Below, piece after piece: positions 43,367-52,159 of a DNA stretch of 64,000 nucleotides. A program made the translations under genes and the position numbers. This stretch comes from Leucobacter luti (lineage in GTDB: Bacteria; Actinomycetota; Actinomycetes; Actinomycetales; Microbacteriaceae): assembly GCF_004217175.1 (NCBI RefSeq), contig NZ_SHKI01000005.1, positions 372,001 through 436,000 of the forward strand, in the 5' to 3' direction. The notes below the pieces were generated by a model. It was not told the origin of the DNA. It did not search any database and was given only the letters and a program-made list of their open reading frames with translations. Each line of letters opens with the position of its first letter. The first letter of the stretch is position 1.

Positions 43367-44434
43367 CTATGGCAGCAGTGGCCCCACGGAGATCATGAGG
43401 CTGTACGCCATGATGATCACGAGCGAGAACCTGAACATGCGGCGTGCCCAGGCGCTGTCGTCGGTGGCGCTGAAGCCCTGGATGCCGATCACGATCCACC
43501 ACAGGCCGAGCGCGCCCATCACCACCGCGTACACCCAGCCGGTGTACCCGAACGGAGTGAGGAGCACCGCGGAGACCGCGTAGGCGATGGTGTAAATGAG
43601 GATCTGCACCTTGGTCTGCGGGATGCCCTTCACCACGGTGATCACGGGGACCCCGGCGCGTGCGTACTCGTCGCGGCGGTACACCGCGATCGAGTAGAAC
43701 TCGGGCATCTGCCAGAAGAAAATCGCGAGGAACGCGAGGATCGCGCCGGCGTCGACCACCCCGGTCACAGCCACGTAGCCGGCGAAGATCGGGGCGGCGC
43801 CCGAAATGCTGCCGATGAGGGTGCCGTGCACGCTCATCCGCTTGGAGAGCATGCCGTAGAGCACCACGTAGGTGAAGAATCCGGCCAGGCCGGTCGCCAC
43901 GACCAGCCAGTTGGTCCAGCCGATCAGCACGGCGTTGCCGAGCACGAACAGCACGACCGTGAAGATGATCGCGCCGCGGATACTGATGCTCCCGGAGACG
44001 GTGGCCCGCTTCTTGGTGCGCTCCATGCGGTCGTCGATGTCGCGGTCGAGGATGTTGTTGAGCACGCAGGCCGCCGCGATCACGAGCGTGGTGCCCACCA
44101 CGGTCGCGAGGAAGAGCAGGCCGTCGAAGATGCGCGTGGCGCCGGCGGCCAGCAGGAAGCCCGCGGCGGCGGTGAGCACGTTGCCATAGAGCACGCCCGG
44201 CTTCGTCAGCGAGTAGTACCTCGCAAACGCGGCGCCAAACGTGTCGCCGTCGGCGCGCGACGCGATCTTCGCGTCGGTGCCGCGGCTGCGCTCTGAGAAC
44301 ACGGCCGCGTCGGCCAGCTCGGAGAGCTCCGGAGCGATCTCGCTCTGCTCGGCCGCGGTCTCGCGGTCGCTGCGCGCCCCGCCGCGGTCGCTCGAGCCGG
44401 GCTGGTCATGTGTGGGGGACCCACTCGTGGGCAT
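43367..44434 (-). CDS. ctaB: Protoheme IX farnesyltransferase (heme O synthase)-like UbiA prenyltransferase
   Basis: The 355-residue protein has about nine membrane helices. The two Asp-rich motifs are NNILDRDIDDRMERTKKR (prenyl diphosphate binding) and the YRRDEYARAGVPV loop. YSLTKPGVLYGNVLTAAAG is the typical start. The heme O assignment rests on these motifs; other UbiA enzymes are possible. The first 80 residues are a polar tail. No tkt or cox genes lie beside it. ATG 44434 has AGAAAGG about 12 bases upstream. Confidence 0.72.
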   Translation of the reverse strand: MPTSGSPTHDQPGSSDRGGARSDRETAAEQSEIAPELSELADAAVFSERSRGTDAKIASRADGDTFGAAFARYYSLTKPGVLYGNVLTAAAGFLLAAGATRIFDGLLFLATVVGTTLVIAAACVLNNILDRDIDDRMERTKKRATVSGSISIRGAIIFTVVLFVLGNAVLIGWTNWLVVATGLAGFFTYVVLYGMLSKRMSVHGTLIGSISGAAPIFAGYVAVTGVVDAGAILAFLAIFFWQMPEFYSIAVYRRDEYARAGVPVITVVKGIPQTKVQILIYTIAYAVSAVLLTPFGYTGWVYAVVMGALGLWWIVIGIQGFSATDDSAWARRMFRFSLVIIMAYSLMISVGPLLP

Positions 44435-44664
44435 ACGAATCTGGCCTTTCTCAAGCCCCGGCGCGCGCTGGCGCGGGATCGCCGCGTGCGGTGCGGCTGT
44501 CCGCAACGCTGGCCGAGCCGAGCGCCGTAGCCGAGTGGCTGCGGATTCCTCCCTCAAATATACCCGCTCAATTCTGAGATCGTCGCAGCGGGGCCAAGAA
44601 TCGTCGATTCTGAGTGTGCGGCGGCCGTGCGCGTGTCGGTGGCACCTCCTACGATGAGAGAGAC

Positions 44665-47600
44665 ATGACCAGCCCCTCCGCCGACTCCGCCGGCACTCAG
44701 CCCCGCAGCGCGAACCACTGGCGCGCCCAGCTCGCCGATCTCCTCGGCTCCCGCGCGGCCGAGCACACCGCCGCCGCCCAGCCGAGCAGCCAGCTCGCGC
44801 TGCAGTTCGAGCTGCGCGAGCTCATTCCGCGCACGGCCGAGCGGTGGAACGGGCCCACGTCGCGCTCCCTGCGGGGCGCCAGCGAACCCGGGAGCGGTGA
44901 CTACCGGCTCGCCACGCGCCCGGCGATGCGCACGGAGCGCGGCTGGGCGCGCGGCTCGCTCACCTGGTCAAACATCGGTCACCAGGGCAGCCGATTGCGG
45001 CTCGACCCCGCCCAGCAGCGCTGGTTCCGCCAGTTTTATGCGCTGCACCGCGCGGCCGAGCCGATCGCCGTGGGGCAGGATCCAAACTGGGTGTTTCTCG
45101 ACGACTTCGTGAGTCCGGCGCTGTGGAGCATGCTCGCGCAGGTGGAACCGCTGGGAATCGCCCTCGTGGGTACCGGCACGCGGGCCACGGTGCAGCTGCA
45201 CGCGGCGGCCAGGCTCACGCTCGACGCGACGGTCGACGCGGGAGGCGCGCTCACGCTGCGGCCGCAGCTCGCCCTCGCCGACGAGGTGGTCCCCGCCGCC
45301 GGGTGGCGGGCCGTTGGCGACCACGGCGTGTACCTGGCCGAGCACGGGGGTGATCGCGCGGTGCGGCTCGCCCCGGTGCCCGCAGGGCTCACGCCCGCGG
45401 AGGCCGCGCTGCTCGCGCACGGTGAGCGCGGCGCGAGCTCCGGCGTCGCGGGCCCACTGCTGATCCCCGCGGGGGAGCGAGCCGCCTTCCTCGCCGACGG
45501 CCTGCCCGAGCTGCGCCGCGGCTTCAGCGTGGGCAGCGCCGACGGGTCGGTCACGTTGCCCGCCCCCGCCCCGGGCCTTGTGGTGCTCACCGCGGCCTGG
45601 CGCGCCGGGCACCGCCTCGCGCTGAGCTGGCACATCGAGGGCGCGCCGGGGGCGCCGGATCCGGTGCTCGCCGAGCTGCTCCCCGCCGAGCTGATCGGCG
45701 ATGAGCTTGTGCCGGCCGCCTGGCTCGCCGAACCGCCGCTCCCGCCGCGCGTCGAGCTGCGTGGCGTCGACGCGGCGGCCTTCATGGGGGGCGTCGTGCC
45801 CTCGCTCAAGATCATTGATGGCATCGCGGTGCGCGTCACCGGCGCACCGCCCAACTACCGCGAGGCGCAGGGCATCCCGCAGCTCACGGTAACGACGGTG
45901 CCGAGCGAGCAGGAGGACTGGTTCGACCTCGGGGTGCTCGTCACGGTCGAGGGGAAGACCGTCCCGTTCGTGCCGCTGTTTCGCGCCCTCGCGCTCGGGC
46001 GCAAGAAGCTGCTCCTCGTCGACAACAGCTATCTCTCGCTCACCCATCCCGCGTTTGCGCCGCTCGCGGAGCTGATCGCTGAAGCGCAGGATCTCGACGA
46101 GTGGGAGACCGGGGTGCGGATCAGCCGGCACCAGGTCACGCTCTGGGCCGAGTTTGAAGACCTCGCAGACGAGTCGATCGCCGCGGTCGAGTGGCGCGCC
46201 CTCGTGGCCGAGGTGCGGGCGGACATCCCAGCCGAGACGCCCGTGCCGCCCGGCATCCACGCTGAGCTGCGGCCGTACCAGCGCGACGGGTTCAACTGGC
46301 TGGCGTTCCTCTGGCGCCACCGGCTGGGTGGGATCCTCGCGGACGACATGGGGCTTGGCAAGACCCTGCAGTGCCTCACCCTCATCGCACACGCGGCGGA
46401 TCCGCGGCCGTTCCTCGTGGTTGCCCCCACCTCGGTGATGAGCAACTGGGCGGCGGAGGCCGCCCGCTTTGCCCCCGGGCTGCGCGTGCGCGTACGCACC
46501 GCCACCGAGGCCGCGTCTGGCCGGCCGCTGCGGGCCGATGCAGCGGAGGCGGACGTCATCGTCACGAGCTACGCGCTCTTCCGGCTCGACTCGGAGCGGT
46601 TCACCGAGGTCGCGTCGGATCCGCACCTGGGATTCGCCGGGCTCATCCTCGATGAGGCGCAGTTCGTCAAGAACGCGCGCGCCCAGGGCAACGAGCTCGC
46701 CGAGCAGCTGCCGGTGGCGTGGAAGCTCGCGGTCACGGGCACCCCCATCGAGAACTCGCTGCGCGAGCTCCACGCACTCTGTCGCATCGTCGCACCCGGC
46801 CTCTTCCCCTCGGCGCGGCGGTTTGAGGAGGAGTACGTGCGCGCGATCGAGCGGCCCGCGCTCGGGATCTCCGTCGGCGTGGGCGCCGGCAGCGGCCCGG
46901 GCGTGCAGGCGGGTCTGCGCGCGCAGCGCACGGAGCGGCTGCGCCGCCGGCTGCGTCCATTTCTCTTGCGTCGCACCAAAGACCTGGTCGCCCCCGAGCT
47001 CCCCGAGAAGCAGGAACAGATCCTTGAGATTGAGCTCGATCCGGGGCACCGGGAGCTCTACGACGTGTTCGTGCAGCGCGAGCGCCAGAAGCTGTTCGGG
47101 CTGATCGCAGACCTCGACCGCAACCGATTCACCGTGTTCCGCTCGCTCACGCTGCTGCGCATGCTGGCGCTCGACGCGTCGCTCATCGACGAGCAGTACA
47201 CCGCGCTTCCGTCTGCAAAGCTCGAGGCGCTCGCGGAGCGGGCCGCGGCGCTCGCGGCCGAGGGTCGCCGCGCGCTCGTGTTCAGCCAGTTCACCTCGTT
47301 CCTCGACCGCGCGCGCGAGCGACTGCACGCGGCAGGCGTGCGCACGGTCACGCTCGACGGCAGCACGCGCAACCGCGACGCGGTGATCGCACGTTTCCGG
47401 GCGGGCGAGGCCGACGTGTTCCTGATCAGCCTGAAGGCCGGAGGGGTGGGCCTCAACCTCACGGAGGCCGACACCGTGCTCCTCCTCGACCCGTGGTGGA
47501 ACCCGGCGAGCGAGGCACAGGCGATCGACCGCACCCACCGGATCGGGCAGCGCTCGCCCGTGCACGTGGTCCGCATGATCGCGCTCGGCACCATCGAGGA

Positions 47601-47730
47601 GAAAGTGCTCGCCCTGCAGCGGCGCAAGCGGGCGCTCTTCGACGCCGTGATCGACGACGAGGAACTGTTCGCGCAGACGCTCACCGCCGCCGACGTGCGC
47701 GAGCTGCTCGGCGGGGAGGCGCTGGCCTAG
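44665..47730 (+). CDS. SNF2-family DNA/RNA helicase
   Basis: The 1021-residue protein has an N-terminal region of about 530 residues without a recognised fold, then a SNF2 motor: DDMGLGKTLQCLTLI (about 562), LVVAPTSVMSNW, LDEAQFVKN (DEAQ box, about 662), TGTPIENSL and the helicase C part with VFSQFTSFLDRA and GGVGLNLTEADTVLLLDPWW. Such proteins remodel protein-DNA complexes; no nuclease or methylase domain is fused. No SWIM zinc motif is visible. The stop overlaps that of convergent livF within CTAG. Confidence 0.9.
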   Translation: MTSPSADSAGTQPRSANHWRAQLADLLGSRAAEHTAAAQPSSQLALQFELRELIPRTAERWNGPTSRSLRGASEPGSGDYRLATRPAMRTERGWARGSLTWSNIGHQGSRLRLDPAQQRWFRQFYALHRAAEPIAVGQDPNWVFLDDFVSPALWSMLAQVEPLGIALVGTGTRATVQLHAAARLTLDATVDAGGALTLRPQLALADEVVPAAGWRAVGDHGVYLAEHGGDRAVRLAPVPAGLTPAEAALLAHGERGASSGVAGPLLIPAGERAAFLADGLPELRRGFSVGSADGSVTLPAPAPGLVVLTAAWRAGHRLALSWHIEGAPGAPDPVLAELLPAELIGDELVPAAWLAEPPLPPRVELRGVDAAAFMGGVVPSLKIIDGIAVRVTGAPPNYREAQGIPQLTVTTVPSEQEDWFDLGVLVTVEGKTVPFVPLFRALALGRKKLLLVDNSYLSLTHPAFAPLAELIAEAQDLDEWETGVRISRHQVTLWAEFEDLADESIAAVEWRALVAEVRADIPAETPVPPGIHAELRPYQRDGFNWLAFLWRHRLGGILADDMGLGKTLQCLTLIAHAADPRPFLVVAPTSVMSNWAAEAARFAPGLRVRVRTATEAASGRPLRADAAEADVIVTSYALFRLDSERFTEVASDPHLGFAGLILDEAQFVKNARAQGNELAEQLPVAWKLAVTGTPIENSLRELHALCRIVAPGLFPSARRFEEEYVRAIERPALGISVGVGAGSGPGVQAGLRAQRTERLRRRLRPFLLRRTKDLVAPELPEKQEQILEIELDPGHRELYDVFVQRERQKLFGLIADLDRNRFTVFRSLTLLRMLALDASLIDEQYTALPSAKLEALAERAAALAAEGRRALVFSQFTSFLDRARERLHAAGVRTVTLDGSTRNRDAVIARFRAGEADVFLISLKAGGVGLNLTEADTVLLLDPWWNPASEAQAIDRTHRIGQRSPVHVVRMIALGTIEEKVLALQRRKRALFDAVIDDEELFAQTLTAADVRELLGGEALA

Positions 47731-48575
47731 CCTTCGGCCGGGCCAGTTTCGGCTGCGCTCGGTCCGGCCGAGCCTGCTTCGGCCCCGGCCCCGGCCCCGC
47801 CGTCCCGGGCGCCGCCCCGGCGCTCGGAGCCCTTCGCCTCCACCTCCTTCGCGAGCGTGCCGAGGTACAGTTCGATCACGCGCGGATCGTTTGCGAGCTC
47901 CCGGCCGGGCCCCTCATACGCGTTCGTGCCCTGATCGAGCACGTAGGCGCGATCGCAGATCTGCAGGCACCGCCGGGCATTCTGCTCGACCATGATGATC
48001 GTGACCCCGGTCTGATTGATCTGCCGGGTGCGGATGAACGTCTCGTCCTGGCGCACGGGGGAGAGGCCGGCGCTCGGCTCGTCGAGGAGCAGCACCTGCG
48101 GCTGCATCATGAGCGCGCGAGCCATGGCGACGGACTGCCGCTCGCCGCCCGAGAGCGAGCCGGCAAGCTGCTTGCGCCGCTCGGCGAGCATGGGGAAGAG
48201 ATCCCACATGTCCTGGGCGCGCGTGGCGAACTCCTTCGGCTTGAGGAAGAGGCCCATCTGCAGGTTCTCCTCGATCGAGAGCGACGGGAAGACGTTGTGT
48301 GACTGCGGCACGAACCCCACCCCGGCTCGCACGAGCTCGTTCGTCTTCAGCCCGGTCACGTCGCGTCCGTCGAGCGTGACCGATCCGGCGCGGATGTTGA
48401 CCAGCCCGAAGAGCGCCTTCAAGAGCGTCGACTTCCCGGCTCCGTTGGGGCCAATGATCCCCACCAGCTCGCCGCGGCGCGCTTCGAGGGAGCACCGGTT
48501 CAGAATGTTGATGCCCGGGAGATAGCCAGCGTCGAGGCCGTCCGCGCGGAGAATCGGCTGTGTGGTGTCGCTCAT
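47727..48575 (-). CDS. livF: Branched-chain amino-acid ABC transporter ATPase LivF
   Basis: The 282-residue ATPase has Walker A GPNGAGKST (about 41-49), a Q-loop near FVPQSHNVF, signature SLSGGERQSVAMARALM and Walker B LLLDEPSAGLSP. The last 40 residues are an Ala/Gly/Glu-rich tail. Its ATG overlaps the livG stop (ATGA), so it ends the livH-livM-livG-livF operon. Confidence 0.93.
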   Translation of the reverse strand: MSDTTQPILRADGLDAGYLPGINILNRCSLEARRGELVGIIGPNGAGKSTLLKALFGLVNIRAGSVTLDGRDVTGLKTNELVRAGVGFVPQSHNVFPSLSIEENLQMGLFLKPKEFATRAQDMWDLFPMLAERRKQLAGSLSGGERQSVAMARALMMQPQVLLLDEPSAGLSPVRQDETFIRTRQINQTGVTIIMVEQNARRCLQICDRAYVLDQGTNAYEGPGRELANDPRVIELYLGTLAKEVEAKGSERRGGARDGGAGAGAEAGSAGPSAAETGPAEG

Positions 48576-49588
48576 CGCGATCCCTCCTGTGCATCGAGTG
48601 CGGCCTCGTCGGCCACCTCTTCCGAGATTGCGCGGATCACCCCGGTGGTAAGTACGTCATCGTCCCCGAGGTCCCGATCGTGGTGCGCGCCGAGGTAAGC
48701 ATCGACGACCGCCTCGCTCGACATCACGTCCTCGGGGAGCCCCTCGGCGATGATCTGCCCCTGGGCCATCACCACCACCCAGTCGGAAATGTGCCGCACC
48801 ATGTGCATGTCGTGCTCCACGAAGAGCACGGTCGTACCCTCGTCGCGGAGCATCTGAATGTGGTCGAGCAGGCTCTGGGTGAGCGCGGGATTGACGCCGG
48901 CCATCGGCTCGTCGAGCATGATCATCGCCGGCTCCGCCATGAGCGCGCGCGCCATCTCGAGCAGTTTCTTCTGCCCGCCCGAGAGCCCGCCGGCCATGTC
49001 GTTGCGCTTCGCGTCGAGCTTGAACCGCCGCAGCAGCTCGTCTGCGCGCGCAATGTTCTCCCGCTCACGCTTGGCCCACAGCGGCTTGATGAGGCCCACG
49101 AGCAGGTTCTCGCCCGGCTGATCGGCGGCGCCAATCAGCATGTTCTCGAGCACCGTCATGCGGCTGAGCGCCTTCGTGAGCTGGAACGTGCGGATCATGC
49201 CGGCCCGCGCTACCCGGGTGGCTGTGGTGCGGCCGAGGTCCCGCCCCTCGAAGCTCCAGCGTGCGCGATCCGGGGCGCTGCCCCCGAACGGGCGCGCCGC
49301 GTTCGTGGGGCGGTCAAAGCCCGTGAGGAGGTTGAAGAAGGTGGTCTTGCCGGCCCCGTTGGGTCCGATCAGCGCGGTGATCGCGCCGCGCTGCACTTCG
49401 AGGTGGTCGACGTCGACGGCGGTCATGCCGCCGAAGCGTCGCTCGATGCGGTCGACCGTGAGGATCGGATCTGGCTTGGCGCTGCCCGGGACCTGCTCGA
49501 GTCCCGCGAGCGTGGCGCGCAGCGCGGCGCGATCGTGCGGGTACTCGCCGGGGCGTACGGGGGCATGCGACGGTGCGAGCTCAGACAT
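48572..49588 (-). CDS. livG: Branched-chain amino-acid ABC transporter ATPase LivG
   Basis: The 338-residue ATPase has Walker A GPNGAGKTTFFNLLTGFDRP, then the long LivG insert, signature GLSGGQKKLLEMARALM, Walker B MIMLDEPMAGVNP and a C-terminal domain GLPEDVMSSEAVVDAYLG typical of LivG. The N-terminal 40 residues and C-terminal 30 are extra. It overlaps livM by eight bases. Confidence 0.94.
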   Translation of the reverse strand: MSELAPSHAPVRPGEYPHDRAALRATLAGLEQVPGSAKPDPILTVDRIERRFGGMTAVDVDHLEVQRGAITALIGPNGAGKTTFFNLLTGFDRPTNAARPFGGSAPDRARWSFEGRDLGRTTATRVARAGMIRTFQLTKALSRMTVLENMLIGAADQPGENLLVGLIKPLWAKRERENIARADELLRRFKLDAKRNDMAGGLSGGQKKLLEMARALMAEPAMIMLDEPMAGVNPALTQSLLDHIQMLRDEGTTVLFVEHDMHMVRHISDWVVVMAQGQIIAEGLPEDVMSSEAVVDAYLGAHHDRDLGDDDVLTTGVIRAISEEVADEAALDAQEGSR

Positions 49589-50567
49589 TGAACGACAGCT
49601 CCTTCTTGTTCCCGAGTATTCCTTGGGGCCTAAATATAACGAGCAGCATCAGCATGAGCCCGATGAGAATCCACGACACGATCTCGGTCTGCTGCGCGTT
49701 GAGTACGCTGTCCGGCACGAACTCCGAGGCAACGCTCGTGATCACGAGGCGCACCACGAAGAACAGGATCGAGCCGAGCAGGGGCCCGAGGATCGTCGCG
49801 GCGCCGCCGAGCAGCATAATCATCCACAGGTTGAACGTGGTGGCGCGGCCCATGCCGTCGGGGTTGATCGCAGCGGGGAACGCCATGATGATGCCGCCAA
49901 AACCGCCCATCACGCCGCCGATCATCAGCGCCTGCATCTTGTACGAGAACGTGTTCTTGCCGAGGCTGCGCACGGCGTCCTCGTCTTCCCGGATCCCCTT
50001 GAGCACCCGGCCCCACGGGCTCCGCATCAGCAGCCAGGTGACGAGCAGGAAGAGCGCGACGAGGCCCCAGGCGACGATCCGCGACCACCAGTCGTCCACG
50101 CCGGTGTTGACGTAGTCGAGGCTCAAGAACGACGTGCGGCCCTCGGGGAGCGGGGAGAGCGCATTGAACTCCTCGCGAAACTTGGGGCTCTGGATCCCGC
50201 TCGGCCCACCCGTGATGGGGGTGAGGTTCGCGAGCCGCGCGGTCATGCGGATGATCTCTGCGGCCCCGATCGTGACGATCGCGAGGTAGTCGCCCCGAAG
50301 CTTGAGCGTGGGGATCCCGAGTAGCAGCGCGAACGCGGCCGACGCGAGCATGGAGATCAGGATCGCCGGGAAGAACCCCAGGCCGTTCATCACGGAGATA
50401 ACAAAGCCGTAGCCGCCCACGAGCATGAACCCCGCCTGGCCCATGTTCATGAGCCCGGTGAACCCGAAGTGGATGTTGAGGCCAATCGCCGCGAGCACGA
50501 AGGCGGCGGTGACGGGGGAGAGCGCGGTCTGCAGGATTGACTGCAGCAGGCTAATCAGAAAGTCCAT
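49581..50567 (-). CDS. livM: Branched-chain amino-acid ABC transporter permease LivM
   Basis: The 328-residue protein has about eight helices. NIHFGFTGLMNMGQAGFMLVG is the LivM start; LRGDYLAIVTIGAAEIIRM is the loop that contacts the ATPases, and the C-terminus reads FRPQGILGNKKE. Start ATG 50567, eight bases after the livH stop. Confidence 0.94.
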   Translation of the reverse strand: MDFLISLLQSILQTALSPVTAAFVLAAIGLNIHFGFTGLMNMGQAGFMLVGGYGFVISVMNGLGFFPAILISMLASAAFALLLGIPTLKLRGDYLAIVTIGAAEIIRMTARLANLTPITGGPSGIQSPKFREEFNALSPLPEGRTSFLSLDYVNTGVDDWWSRIVAWGLVALFLLVTWLLMRSPWGRVLKGIREDEDAVRSLGKNTFSYKMQALMIGGVMGGFGGIIMAFPAAINPDGMGRATTFNLWMIMLLGGAATILGPLLGSILFFVVRLVITSVASEFVPDSVLNAQQTEIVSWILIGLMLMLLVIFRPQGILGNKKELSFNV

Positions 50568-50575
50568 GGCGGTCC

Positions 50576-52015
50576 CTACCCGACCCGCTCAGCGCGGCCG
50601 AAGATGCCCTGTGGCCGAACCAGCAGGACGAGAATGAGGATGAAGAGTGCGGCCGCGTGTTTGAGGTCGCCGGGCAGCCAGATGTTCGCCATCTCGACGA
50701 CGAGCCCGATGATCATCGCGCCCATGACGGCGCCGAAGGCGGTGCCGATACCGCCGAGCACCACCGCCGCGAACAGGAGGAGCAGGAAGTGCCAGCCGGT
50801 GTTCCAGGAGATGCCGTTGAGCACGAGGCCCAGGAGCACGCCGGCGAGTCCGGCGAGGGCCGAGCTTGCGATCCACACGATCCGGATCACGCCGTTCACG
50901 TCAATGCCGGACGCCTCGGCGAGCGCCGGGTTGTCGGATACCGCGCGCGTGGCGCGGCCGAAGCGGGTGTACTTGAGCGCGAGCCCCACGGCGACGATCG
51001 CGACGAGCGCGATGCCCATGGCGATGTACGACTGCACGGTGAGGGTGACGCCCAGCAGCGTGACGGTCTGCGGGGTGCTCGGGTCAATGCGCAGCACGTT
51101 TGCGCCGAAGAAGAACTGGAAGACGTTCTGCAGCACGATCGACAGGGCGATCGAGACGATCATCATCTGCATGAGGCTGAGTCGCCGTTTGCGCAGCGGC
51201 CGCCAGAGCACCGTGTCTTGCAGCCAGCCGAACGCCGCCATGATGATCACTGAGATCCCGCCGGCGAGCCAGATGTTCCCGGTGAGTCCCATGAACAGGA
51301 AGGCGAGGATGCCGCCCATCGAGAGCATCTCCGCGTGCGCGAAGTTGCTGAGCCCGGTGGTGCCGAACACGAGCGACAGCCCCACTGCGGCGAGCGAGAG
51401 CAGGAGCCCCATTCGGATCCCCGACGCGAACTGCTGCCAGAAGCGCGGCCAGGAGAACCCGTCGGCGCTGGTGCTCGCGCCCGGGGTGGTCTCGGCGCTC
51501 GTGCCGGTGCCACCATCGCTCGCACCGCCCGGCGTCGCGGTCCCCGGCTGCTCGGTGCTCGGTGCCGGGGTGGGCGAGGGAGACGTTGACTCGCCCCCGG
51601 CGGCCGCGTCGTCGGTGAGCGGGAACAGCGCGCTGGCGCTCTCGTACAGCTCGACGGTGACCTGGCGTGTGGCGGCGGCCTTGGGGAACTGGCCATCCGG
51701 GAGGGTCGCGGGGTCGATGCCGACCGTGTAGGTCCCAGACGTGGTCACCGCGAAGGCCCAGCGCCCGGCCGCATCCGAGGTGGTGCTGAGTGAACCGGGG
51801 TCGAGGGTGACGGACACGGCGACGGCTGGCTCGCCCGCGCTGGTCTTGATGACGCCCTGGATGCACGCCGTCTGCGCGTCCGGAACGCACGAGGCGTCTG
51901 CCTGAGCCGGAGACGCGGCGAAGACGGCACCGATCGCGGCGGCGAGCATCGCGAGGAGCAGCCCGGCGCCCGCGAGGCGTCTCCGGGAACCCGGTACTGA
52001 CGGTGGTCGGGTCAC
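50576..52015 (-). CDS. livH: LivH-type permease fused to an N-terminal exported Ig-like domain
   Basis: The 479-residue protein starts with a signal peptide (hydrophobic residues 14-38, ending near AQADA), then an Ig-like carboxypeptidase-regulatory type domain at about 45-125 (VIKTSAGEPAVAVSVTLDPG, then DAAGRWAFAVTTSGTYTVGI), a Ser/Pro/Gly/Thr linker to about 185, and a LivH permease with NFAHAEMLSMGG and AVSDNPALAEASGIDV. The extracytoplasmic domain sits before the first permease helix. GTG 52015 has GGAGG four bases upstream. First gene of the liv operon. Confidence 0.9.
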   Translation of the reverse strand: MTRPPSVPGSRRRLAGAGLLLAMLAAAIGAVFAASPAQADASCVPDAQTACIQGVIKTSAGEPAVAVSVTLDPGSLSTTSDAAGRWAFAVTTSGTYTVGIDPATLPDGQFPKAAATRQVTVELYESASALFPLTDDAAAGGESTSPSPTPAPSTEQPGTATPGGASDGGTGTSAETTPGASTSADGFSWPRFWQQFASGIRMGLLLSLAAVGLSLVFGTTGLSNFAHAEMLSMGGILAFLFMGLTGNIWLAGGISVIIMAAFGWLQDTVLWRPLRKRRLSLMQMMIVSIALSIVLQNVFQFFFGANVLRIDPSTPQTVTLLGVTLTVQSYIAMGIALVAIVAVGLALKYTRFGRATRAVSDNPALAEASGIDVNGVIRIVWIASSALAGLAGVLLGLVLNGISWNTGWHFLLLLFAAVVLGGIGTAFGAVMGAMIIGLVVEMANIWLPGDLKHAAALFILILVLLVRPQGIFGRAERVG

Positions 52016-52110
52016 AGTGCCTCCGTGGGGTCACGTGGAACGCCGACATCCCATCGACGTTGTTGGGGAGTGCTAACACCGTGAATCGTAGCGGAGTCTC
52101 GGGCCGCAAA

Positions 52111-52125
52111 TGACCGATCGGCCGG
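52111..52125 (+). repeat. Right copy of the 15-bp direct repeat flanking the smc-ftsY insertion
   Basis: TGACCGATCGGCCGG, identical to 41921-41935. It lies 35 bases before the ftsY ATG and 95 bases upstream of livH. Confidence 0.9.
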
Positions 52126-52147
52126 TTACTCCCGCGTCTTGCATCGA

Positions 52148-52153
52148 TAGGAT
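52148..52153 (+). promoter_or_regulatory. -10 box of ftsY (TAGGAT, 6 bases)
   Basis: TAGGAT ends six bases before ATG 52160. Confidence 0.5.
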
Positions 52154-52159
52154 CGACGT

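Noticed and set aside
41924..52110. An integrative or transposable element with its own enzyme in the smc-ftsY block
   Set aside because: No integrase, transposase, tRNA attachment site or inverted terminal repeat is visible; only the direct repeats support an insertion.
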